Shown here: in pieces, positions 1 through 4,927 of the stretch
Numbering within the stretch: position 1 is the stretch's first letter
Layout of the letters: each line of letters opens with the position of its first letter
NCBI GenBank assembly: GCA_902774655.1
Contig: CACYJD010000034.1
Location: 1 to 6,491, forward strand
DNA: 6,491 nucleotides
Reading direction: 5' to 3'
Source of the DNA: an uncultured Erysipelotrichaceae bacterium
Lineage (GTDB): Bacteria; Bacillota_I; Bacilli_A; RFN20; CAG-826
The notes under the pieces: generated by a model
What the model was told of the DNA's origin: nothing
Database searches by the model: none
What the model saw: only the letters and a program-made list of their open reading frames with translations
Position numbers and translations under genes: made by a program

Positions 1-2
1 CT

Positions 3-107
3 GATGTACAAGGTTACATAGATTCTGTAGGTACAATTGCAAAGAATTATGAATATGTAATCCAACAACATCTTTCTCAAGTAAATCTTTGCTACTTTAT
101 TGAATAA
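3..107 (+). CDS. C-terminal end of an unidentified protein (partial)
   Basis: An open frame enters from the left edge and runs 34 codons to a TAA at 105-107. The visible tail reads DVQGYIDSVGTIAK near its start and ends in NLCYFIE. It is followed within a few bases by a probable intrinsic terminator, which supports a real gene end on this strand. I do not recognise the family. In many Firmicutes gltX and cysE precede cysS, but nothing in this short tail lets me assign either. The start lies outside the window. The alternative is a chance open stretch, since 34 codons is short. Confidence 0.45.
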   Translation, partial: DVQGYIDSVGTIAKNYEYVIQQHLSQVNLCYFIE

Positions 108-110
108 GCG

Positions 111-147
111 AAAAACATTAAAAGAGGCGACTTCTTATATGTTTTTT
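111..147 (+). terminator. Probable intrinsic terminator of the upstream gene
   Basis: AAAAACAT (111-118) pairs with ATGTTTTT (139-146), and inside it AAGAGG (122-127) pairs with CTTCTT (131-136, one G-U) around a CGA loop. The 3' arm ends in a run of six T (142-147). This A-tract, stem and T-tract layout is that of a Rho-independent terminator and lies four bases past the stop at 107. A competing AT-rich hairpin (ACTTCTT 130-136 with AAGAAGT 166-172) is also possible, so the exact fold is uncertain. Confidence 0.5.
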
Positions 148-184
148 GAGAAAAAAGTATATCTAAAGAAGTTTCTAGAATAGG

Positions 185-193
185 TGATATAAT
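185..193 (+). promoter_or_regulatory. Extended -10 promoter of cysS
   Basis: TG-A-TATAAT at 185-193 is a perfect extended -10 element (TGnTATAAT). No convincing -35 hexamer lies 16-18 bases upstream, which is usual for extended -10 promoters. A start point about seven bases downstream falls at 199-201, on the cysS start codon, so the message may be leaderless. The only Shine-Dalgarno-like string (AGGTG, 182-186) is inside this promoter and about 14 bases from the ATG. Confidence 0.6.
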
Positions 194-200
194 AATTGAC

Positions 201-1538
201 ATGGAAATTAAATTCTTTAATTCATTAACTAATAAAATTGAAACATTCAAACCTCTTAAAGAGAATGAGGTTTCAATGTATTGCTGTGGGCCAACAGTTT
301 ATGGCGATGCTCATGTTGGTAACATTAGACCAGCAATTGTTTTTGACACAATAAGAAGATTTTTTGAGTATCTAGGTTACGATGTTAAGTTCGTCTCAAA
401 CTTCACTGATGTCGATGACAAAATTATTAATAAAGCTTTACAAGAAGGTGTTTCTGAAAGTGTTATTACAGAAAGATATATCGCCGCTTATAAAGATGTT
501 TTAAGCAAACTAAATATTAAACCACATTATAAAAATCCAAGAGTAACTGAATACATGGATCAAATTATCAGTTATATCGACGATTTAGTAAAAAGTGGAG
601 CAGCATATAACATTGATGGAGATGTGTTCTTCTCTGTCCCAAATGTTAAAGATTATGGTGAATTATCTAATATGAAAGTCGATGATTTAGTTGTTGGTGC
701 TCGTATTGAAGAAAACTCCAAGAAACATTCGCCACTAGATTTTGCTCTCTGGAAAAAGACTGATGCCGGTATTAAATGGAATTCTCCTTGGGGAGAAGGT
801 AGACCAGGTTGGCATACCGAATGCTGTGTCATGATTGACTCTATTTTTGGAACCGAAACAATAGATATTCATGGTGGTGGATTTGACCTTAAATTCCCTC
901 ATCACGAAAATGAAATGGCTCAAGCTAAAATGCATGACCATAATAAATTAGCCAGATATTGGATTCATAATGGCTTTGTAAACTTTGGTAACGAAAAGAT
1001 GTCTAAGTCATTAGGCAACGTTGTATTAGCCAAAGACGCCATTGAAAAATTTGGTGGCAACGTAATGCGCTTACTTATTTTATCCGCGCATTATCGTGCG
1101 CCTGTTCAATTTACAGAAGATACTGCAAATTCGGCTAAGGTTGAATACGAAAAGATTTGCAAGGCTGTTCAACAACTCGCTCTCACTATTCAAGTTAATG
1201 GTGGAAGTCTTGATAACGAATTAGAACCACACATTGATGGTTTCTTAGCCGCATTAGCTGATGATATGAACACCAGTAATGCATTTACAGAATTATTTGC
1301 AGAAATCAAAAATGCGAACGTAAAATTGAGATCAAATCCTATCGATATCAATTATTTACAACAGGGTCTAAAAAATATTCTTACAATGTTAGATATTTTT
1401 GGAATTTGTGTACCTATTAAACGTTTGAAAAGTGACGATATTGCCTTATATAATGAGTATGTTAACTTGAAGAAAGAGAAGCGTTTCGAGGAATCGGATC
1501 GCATAAGAAAAATGCTTCAAGAGAAAGGTATTTATTGA
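201..1538 (+). CDS. cysS: Cysteinyl-tRNA synthetase
   Basis: Class I aminoacyl-tRNA synthetase that charges tRNA-Cys with cysteine in the cytoplasm, using ATP. The 445-residue product opens with MEIKFFNSLT and the family block CGPTVYGDAHVGNIR. The HIGH signature is HVGN at residues 38-41 and KMSKS is at 266-270. The family's zinc ligands match C29, C208 (in GWHTEC), H234 and E238 (in PHHENE). The first ATG is taken because it places CGPTVY at the usual distance from the N-terminus, although no normally spaced ribosome binding site precedes it. The C-terminus stops at EKGIY, roughly 15-20 residues shorter than typical enzymes such as the E. coli one (461 residues). The stop is a tandem TGA TGA, and its first TGA overlaps the rlmB start by one base, so the two genes should be cotranscribed and translationally coupled. 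Confidence 0.97.
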   Translation: MEIKFFNSLTNKIETFKPLKENEVSMYCCGPTVYGDAHVGNIRPAIVFDTIRRFFEYLGYDVKFVSNFTDVDDKIINKALQEGVSESVITERYIAAYKDVLSKLNIKPHYKNPRVTEYMDQIISYIDDLVKSGAAYNIDGDVFFSVPNVKDYGELSNMKVDDLVVGARIEENSKKHSPLDFALWKKTDAGIKWNSPWGEGRPGWHTECCVMIDSIFGTETIDIHGGGFDLKFPHHENEMAQAKMHDHNKLARYWIHNGFVNFGNEKMSKSLGNVVLAKDAIEKFGGNVMRLLILSAHYRAPVQFTEDTANSAKVEYEKICKAVQQLALTIQVNGGSLDNELEPHIDGFLAALADDMNTSNAFTELFAEIKNANVKLRSNPIDINYLQQGLKNILTMLDIFGICVPIKRLKSDDIALYNEYVNLKKEKRFEESDRIRKMLQEKGIY

Positions 1539-2245
1539 TGATTCAAGCCATCTTCGGCCGCAACACTGTAATATCTAGTCTCGAAAACAAAAGAGTTACT
1601 AAGATCTATCTAAAAGAGGGTTTCAATGATTCAAAAATCCTCAAGCTTATCAAAGACAATAATCTAAAACCTCTTTTTGTTTCTGTTAGTCAATTAGATA
1701 AATTAAGTGATGGTGGAAATCACCAGGGTGTCGTTGCTTATACTTTCGCTTTTAAGTTTACACCTTTAGAATCGTTAATTGCTCAATGTAAGGCAAAAGA
1801 TAATGCTTTAATTTTAATATTAGATGAGATTAACGATCCTCATAACTTTGGGGCAATTATTCGTAGCTGTGATGCCTTTGCAGTAGACGGTATTATCATC
1901 AAATCACGTAATCAAGTCCAAGTAACTTCTACAGTTTATAAAGTTTCAACTGGAGCAGTAGATTACGTAAAAATTAGTCAAGTTACTAATCTAAATAATG
2001 CAATTAAAAGTCTAAAAGATGCTGGCTTCTGGACCTATGCAGCAGCGGGTGAAGCAAAGGACTCATATCTAAATATAAATTGGACTGGCAAGAATGCTTT
2101 AGTATTAGGCAATGAAGGCGACGGTGTTTCTAAATTAGTTAGAGACAACTGTGATGCTCTCATCAAGATTCCTATGTATGGACACGTTGATTCTTTAAAC
2201 GTTTCTGTAGCATGTGGAATACTTATCTCTTATATTAAAAAGTAG
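1538..2245 (+). CDS. rlmB: 23S rRNA (guanosine-2'-O)-methyltransferase, RlmB/TrmH (SpoU) family
   Basis: SAM-dependent SPOUT methyltransferase. In E. coli RlmB modifies G2251 of the 23S rRNA P-loop; the Firmicutes copy at this locus is YacO/RlmB. The 235-residue product has an N-terminal substrate-binding domain (about 3-70, with GNHQGVVA at 60-67) and a SpoU catalytic domain (about 90-235). Visible motifs are motif 1 NDPHNFGAIIR (99-109, with N103 and R109), motif 2 LGNEGDGV (190-197) and motif 3 IPMYGHVDSLNVSVA (211-225), which form the trefoil knot. The ATG at 1538 is preferred to a TTG one codon upstream because AAAGG at 1524-1528 is well spaced from it and the ATG shares its A with the cysS stop (TGATG), a classic reinitiation overlap. 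In many relatives mrnC lies between cysS and rlmB; here it is absent. Confidence 0.93.
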   Translation: MIQAIFGRNTVISSLENKRVTKIYLKEGFNDSKILKLIKDNNLKPLFVSVSQLDKLSDGGNHQGVVAYTFAFKFTPLESLIAQCKAKDNALILILDEINDPHNFGAIIRSCDAFAVDGIIIKSRNQVQVTSTVYKVSTGAVDYVKISQVTNLNNAIKSLKDAGFWTYAAAGEAKDSYLNINWTGKNALVLGNEGDGVSKLVRDNCDALIKIPMYGHVDSLNVSVACGILISYIKK

Positions 2246-2264
2246 TTTTTCTCTTAACTATAAT
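2235..2264 (+). promoter_or_regulatory. Possible promoter for the sigma-factor gene
   Basis: TATAAT at 2259-2264 is a perfect -10 hexamer. The best -35 is the weak TTAAAA at 2235-2240 with an 18-base spacer, overlapping the end of rlmB. A start near 2271 would give a leader of about 84 bases containing the hairpin at 2285-2324. In an AT-rich region a lone TATAAT is easily found by chance, so this is tentative. Confidence 0.35.
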
Positions 2265-2284
2265 TAACAGATAATTAGTCAATC

Positions 2285-2324
2285 AAAAAGTGCATTTTAA
2301 ATCTACACAAGTAATGCATATTTT
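2285..2324 (+). terminator. Hairpin with T-tract in the rlmB-sigma gap (terminator or attenuator)
   Basis: AAAA (2285-2288) plus GTGCATT (2290-2296) pairs with AATGCAT (2313-2319) plus TTTT (2321-2324), with a G-U pair and one A-A mismatch. The loop is 16 bases, long for a terminator, and only the TGCATT/AATGCA core is solid. It could weakly end cysS-rlmB transcription or act within the leader of the sigma gene. The loop holds a 13-mer that recurs in the mrp promoter. Confidence 0.35.
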
Positions 2325-2340
2325 TAAAACACGAATTTTC

Positions 2341-2346
2341 AAGGAG
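2341..2346 (+). promoter_or_regulatory. Ribosome binding site of the sigma-factor gene
   Basis: AAGGAG at 2341-2346 sits eight bases before the ATG at 2355. This fixes the start of a poorly conserved protein whose N-terminus could not otherwise be judged. Confidence 0.8.
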
Positions 2347-2354
2347 TTATCTTA

Positions 2355-2981
2355 ATGGACGAGTTTTTAATCGCAAAGCTTACTAAAAAAATGAACAAAG
2401 GCTCAAAAAGAGCTGAAGAGGACCTATTAAATCTATTTCTAGAATATTCATATGGAATAGTTATAAATATGGCAAAATCTATAGGCTTCGCATCATATGA
2501 ACCTGGTGATACAGATCATATTATTTATTCATGTTTTGGTTATTACAAGTCAACGTATTCAGTCAATAAAGGACCTGCTGTAACATACTTTAGATACTTA
2601 CTCACCAAGAAGCTTTATGCATTTTTATCAGCAGAATATCTCGAATATTCAAAGGTATATTTAAGCCTCGATAAATGTACTTGTGAAGATGGAGATCCTT
2701 TAATTGAAACTATTAACTATAAGGAGATTGATGACACCAAAGAACATTTAAATATTTCATGCGTTATCGATGAAATGTTTAAGCGCTCAAGATATTATGA
2801 ACCAGGGACTAAAACAAGACTGCTTAGAGATCTTTATCTATTAAGAATGGCAGGTTATAACACAGTAGAATCAGCTAAAATTCTAAATATTTCAGTTAGA
2901 ACAATTCAGAGAGTATTCAATAAGTATGATGCAGATGATAGTCCCGTTAGAAGAGATATTCTTAAGCATATTAAAAAATAG
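2355..2981 (+). CDS. Divergent sigma-70 family protein at the sigH position
   Basis: A 208-residue protein that I read as an RNA polymerase sigma factor, mainly from position and layout. It lies between rlmB and rpmG-secE-nusG, where Firmicutes carry sigH. Residues about 20-95 resemble region 2: helical acidic start, then GDTDHIIYSCFGYYKSTYSV followed by NKGPAVTYFRYLLTKKL, corresponding to the sigma pattern D-LIQEG--GL-KAI--FD...F-TYA. Residues about 160-190 form a region-4 helix-turn-helix (LRMAGYNTVESAKILNISVRTIQRVF). The linker (100-135) has two Cys near each other (C108, C110). The match to the region 2 core is weak: the usual acidic and aromatic residues are partly replaced, and several cysteines are present. 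It may be a rapidly evolved SigH-like factor or another RNA polymerase-binding regulator. The start is fixed by AAGGAG. The gene ends 60 bases before mrp. Confidence 0.65.
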   Translation: MDEFLIAKLTKKMNKGSKRAEEDLLNLFLEYSYGIVINMAKSIGFASYEPGDTDHIIYSCFGYYKSTYSVNKGPAVTYFRYLLTKKLYAFLSAEYLEYSKVYLSLDKCTCEDGDPLIETINYKEIDDTKEHLNISCVIDEMFKRSRYYEPGTKTRLLRDLYLLRMAGYNTVESAKILNISVRTIQRVFNKYDADDSPVRRDILKHIKK

Positions 2982-2994
2982 GCAATCTTCTTAA

Positions 2995-3023
2995 TTGAAA
3001 ATACATCTACATAAGTAGATAAT
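2995..3023 (+). promoter_or_regulatory. Promoter of mrp
   Basis: TTGAAA (2995-3000) and GATAAT (3018-3023) are separated by exactly 17 bases, each matching the vegetative consensus at five of six positions. The predicted start near 3030 lies immediately before the GAGGT ribosome binding site (3031-3035), giving a leader of about 12 bases. Confidence 0.65.
3005..3020. repeat. Perfect inverted repeat inside the mrp promoter spacer (candidate operator)
   Basis: ATCTAC-ATAA-GTAGAT is a perfect 6-bp palindrome with a 4-base centre. It fills most of the spacer between the -35 and -10 hexamers and overlaps the first three bases of the -10. No T-tract follows, so it is not a terminator. A repressor bound here would block the promoter; which protein does so is unknown. 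Confidence 0.5.
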
Positions 3024-3041
3024 ATAGTTCGAGGTAGAAGT

Positions 3042-3827
3042 ATGGCCGAGAAACAAAACCCATTTAAAAAACTTGAACCTAATAAAGACACACACTTTAA
3101 GAAGATTATTGCCGTAATCTCCGGAAAAGGCGGTGTTGGTAAATCATTAGTTACATCATTGTTGGCTTCTCAATTATCAAAAAGAGGTAACAAAGTCGCT
3201 ATTATTGATGCTGATGTTACAGGACCATCAATTCCTCAAGCATTTGGTTTACAAAACATGATGGCGGACTCAAATGGATCGGTCATTTATCCAGTTCAAA
3301 CTAGTACAGGAATCAAAGTAATGTCTACAAACCTCTTGCTTGAAGATGATGAAGCTCCAGTTGTTTGGAGAGGACCTCTTGTAGCAAGCTTTGTCCAACA
3401 ATTATTTACTGATGTCGAATATGGTGACATTGATTATTTGGTTGTTGATATGCCACCAGGCACTGGAGACATTCCATTGACAGTCTTCCAAGTAATGCCT
3501 GTTGATGAAATTGTTGTTGTTTCTTCACCTCAAGAACTCGTTTCAATGGTCGTTGCAAAATCCATTAATATGGCAAAGATGATGCACATCGAAATTGCCG
3601 GTTTAGTGGAGAATATGGCCTTTATTGAGTGTCCAGACTGTGGAAAGAAGATTACAGTCTTTGGCACTGGTGACTACACCAAAGAAGTTGAAAAATCAGG
3701 TTTACAAGTAATTGCAGAAATTCCTATTGATCCACGTCTTGCCGCTATGGTTGACGCTGGTCGAATTGAAGATTACGAAACTGATGTTCTTGATAAACTT
3801 ATCGAAAAAGTTTCTATAAAGTCATAA
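3042..3827 (+). CDS. mrp: Mrp/NBP35-family Fe-S cluster carrier ATPase
   Basis: Cytoplasmic P-loop ATPase of the Mrp/ApbC/NBP35 group, known to bind and transfer Fe-S clusters to apoproteins. The 261-residue product carries the deviant Walker A KGGVGKS (29-35), the IDADVTGPS segment (55-63), the family hallmark DMPPGTGD (136-143) and a C-terminal CPDC pair (C197, C200), the cluster-bridging cysteines. The N-terminal MIP18/DUF59 domain found in many bacterial Mrp proteins is absent, so this is the short NBP35-like form. GAGGT at 3031-3035 is six bases before the ATG. It has its own promoter and is followed by the rpmG promoter, so it appears to be a single-gene unit placed inside the sigH-rpmG interval. 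Confidence 0.93.
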   Translation: MAEKQNPFKKLEPNKDTHFKKIIAVISGKGGVGKSLVTSLLASQLSKRGNKVAIIDADVTGPSIPQAFGLQNMMADSNGSVIYPVQTSTGIKVMSTNLLLEDDEAPVVWRGPLVASFVQQLFTDVEYGDIDYLVVDMPPGTGDIPLTVFQVMPVDEIVVVSSPQELVSMVVAKSINMAKMMHIEIAGLVENMAFIECPDCGKKITVFGTGDYTKEVEKSGLQVIAEIPIDPRLAAMVDAGRIEDYETDVLDKLIEKVSIKS

Positions 3828-3839
3828 GTATTTGACTTT
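3818..3839. repeat. Inverted repeat spanning the mrp stop and the rpmG -35
   Basis: AAAGTCA (3818-3824) and TGACTTT (3833-3839) are perfect 7-bp arms around an eight-base loop that contains the mrp stop codon. The right arm overlaps the -35 hexamer of the next promoter. It might act as a weak end to mrp transcripts, but no T-tract follows beyond the stem, so the role is open. Confidence 0.35.
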
Positions 3840-3860
3840 TGTAGTAGTAGTGAGTATGAT
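3832..3860 (+). promoter_or_regulatory. Promoter of the rpmG-secE-nusG operon
   Basis: TTGACT (3832-3837) and TATGAT (3855-3860) are separated by 17 bases, each five of six to consensus. The predicted start is near 3867, giving a leader of about 29 bases before rpmG. This is the expected place for a promoter serving L33, SecE and NusG once mrp separates them from the sigma gene. Confidence 0.7.
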
Positions 3861-3895
3861 TTGTGTTAAAGATTTGATAGTAGGATAACCTAAAG

Positions 3896-4045
3896 ATGCG
3901 TAAGAAAATAATTTTAATATGCTCAACTTGTCTAAGTAGAAACTACACAACAACAAAAAAACAAGAAGGTTCTACATCACGTCTAGAATTGATGAAATTT
4001 TGTCCAAAATGTGGAAAGATGACTCTCCACAAAGAAAGCAAATAA
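3896..4045 (+). CDS. rpmG: 50S ribosomal protein L33
   Basis: A 49-residue basic protein of the large ribosomal subunit, MRKKIILICSTC at the N-terminus and CPKCGKMTLHKESK at the C-terminus. Cysteines C9, C12, C36 and C39 form the zinc-ribbon of the C+ form of L33, which depends on zinc; paralogous C- forms can replace it when zinc is scarce. Length is normal for L33. AGGAT at 3882-3886 lies nine bases before the ATG. It opens the operon with secE and nusG, the standard Firmicutes order. Its stop TAA overlaps the secE ribosome binding site (TAAGGAGGT). Confidence 0.95.
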   Translation: MRKKIILICSTCLSRNYTTTKKQEGSTSRLELMKFCPKCGKMTLHKESK

Positions 4046-4051
4046 GGAGGT
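4044..4051 (+). promoter_or_regulatory. Strong ribosome binding site of secE
   Basis: AAGGAGGT at 4044-4051 is a near-perfect anti-16S complement, six to seven bases before the secE ATG and overlapping the rpmG stop codon. Confidence 0.85.
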
Positions 4052-4057
4052 AAATTC

Positions 4058-4258
4058 ATGACCCCAAAAAAGTATGTCCAAGAAGTTGTTAGAGAAGGCC
4101 GCCGTGTGCGTTGGCCAAAGCGCGATACATTTATTCCTGTATTCGTTGCTGTTTTAGTTACTTGTATCTTCTGCGCTCTTATTCTTTCATTAGAAGACTG
4201 GGCTGCAGGTACACTTATTCAACAACTAAAGAATTTATTCTCTGGAATTAAAGGTTAG
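4058..4258 (+). CDS. secE: Preprotein translocase subunit SecE
   Basis: Essential small membrane subunit of the SecYEG channel, clamping SecY during protein export. The 66-residue product has the signature amphipathic helix (VVREGRRVRWPKRD, about 10-23) followed by one transmembrane segment (about 25-45, FIPVFVAVLVTCIFCALILS), the single-span form typical of Gram-positive bacteria. The start is fixed by AAGGAGGT. It lies 12 bases after rpmG and 14 before nusG. Its stop TAG is followed in frame by TGA, and that TGA runs into the nusG ribosome binding site. Confidence 0.95.
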   Translation: MTPKKYVQEVVREGRRVRWPKRDTFIPVFVAVLVTCIFCALILSLEDWAAGTLIQQLKNLFSGIKG

Positions 4259-4272
4259 TGAGGAGATAAGAA

Positions 4273-4833
4273 ATGTCGAACGTTAATAATTTAGCTGAAA
4301 AACATTGGTATATTGTCACAACAAATAGCCAACACGAAAACAAAACTGCTACAAACTTACGTAAAAGAATTGAAACTCTTGGATTACAAGATAACATCTT
4401 CAACGTATTAGTTGCAGAACAAGAAGTTGATGTCTTAAAAGATGGACTTCCAACTGGTAAGAAGAAAATGAAAAACCTCTATCCAGGTTACATCTTTGTT
4501 GAAATGATTATGACCGATAAGATTTGGTTCTTAGTCAGAAACGCTCCAGGTGTTACCGGTATTGCTGGTTCTAGTGGTGGTGGTCAAAAACCTACACCAG
4601 TTAGTAGAGAAGAAATGGAACCAATTCTTAAAAGAATGGGTATCATCGACTCCGCTATGTATGATCGTTATCAACCAGGTGACTATGTTAAAGTTATTCA
4701 TGGACCACTTGAGAATAGCGAAGGTAAGATTATCTCAATTGATAAAGAAACCGGCTTATGCAGAGTTGAAATCATCTTCTTTGGTAGACCAACTCCAACT
4801 GACTTAGACTTCTCTGAAATTGAAAGAATCTAA
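4273..4833 (+). CDS. nusG: Transcription termination/antitermination factor NusG
   Basis: RNA polymerase-binding elongation factor that contacts the clamp and can couple to the ribosome or affect pausing. The 186-residue product has an N-terminal NGN domain (about 10-115, starting KHWYIVTTNSQHENK and containing YPGYIFVEM and VRNAPGVTGIAG) and a C-terminal KOW domain (about 130-186, PGDYVKVIHGPLENSEGKI then the conserved EIIFFGRPTPTDLDFSEIERI). Length and both domains are normal. AGGAG at 4261-4265 precedes the ATG. It ends the operon: a terminator follows within 22 bases and rplK is not the next gene, unlike most bacteria. Confidence 0.96.
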   Translation: MSNVNNLAEKHWYIVTTNSQHENKTATNLRKRIETLGLQDNIFNVLVAEQEVDVLKDGLPTGKKKMKNLYPGYIFVEMIMTDKIWFLVRNAPGVTGIAGSSGGGQKPTPVSREEMEPILKRMGIIDSAMYDRYQPGDYVKVIHGPLENSEGKIISIDKETGLCRVEIIFFGRPTPTDLDFSEIERI

Positions 4834-4854
4834 GTTATCAATCAAACATTAATT

Positions 4855-4880
4855 GCAAGTCCTATGACTTGCTTTTAATT
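4855..4880 (+). terminator. Intrinsic terminator of the rpmG-secE-nusG operon
   Basis: GCAAGTC (4855-4861) and GACTTGC (4866-4872) are perfect 7-bp arms with a CTAT loop, followed by TTTTAATTT. Flanking AATT on the left can extend the stem. It lies 22 bases after the nusG stop and before the next promoter. Confidence 0.85.
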
Positions 4881-4888
4881 TATACATC

Positions 4889-4917
4889 TTGAACTAATCT
4901 TATTTTATAAATAAAAT
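4889..4917 (+). promoter_or_regulatory. Promoter of the esterase gene
   Basis: TTGAAC (4889-4894) and TAAAAT (4912-4917) are separated by 17 bases. The predicted start at about 4924-4925 is only three or four bases before the ATG, and no Shine-Dalgarno sequence is present between the promoter and the start codon, so the message is probably leaderless or nearly so. Confidence 0.6.
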
Positions 4918-4927
4918 TAAAGACACA

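Noticed and set aside
735..941. Minus-strand open frame inside cysS
   Set aside because: It lies wholly within a strongly conserved enzyme gene on the other strand and has no recognisable motif.
1535..1537. TTG start for rlmB one codon before the ATG
   Set aside because: The ATG at 1538 fits the TGATG overlap and the ribosome binding site spacing, and the extra Met adds nothing.
201..1538. Mollicutes-type code with TGA as tryptophan
   Set aside because: Tryptophan is TGG throughout, no coding region contains an internal TGA, and TGA ends cysS exactly where rlmB begins.
2906..3091. Minus-strand open frame across the sigma-mrp gap
   Set aside because: It overlaps both flanking genes and the mrp promoter, and its sequence has no family features.
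3840..3852. TAG/GTA triplet repeat in the rpmG promoter spacer
   Set aside because: Only about four units, within a 17-base spacer; too short to call a repeat element.
3936..3946. GTAG-AAA-CTAC palindrome resembling half of the mrp operator
   Set aside because: It is inside the rpmG coding sequence, spans only four-base arms and has no link to a promoter.
4550..4807. Second plus-strand open frame within nusG
   Set aside because: It is another frame of a well-conserved gene with no ribosome binding site and low-complexity residues from GGT repeats.
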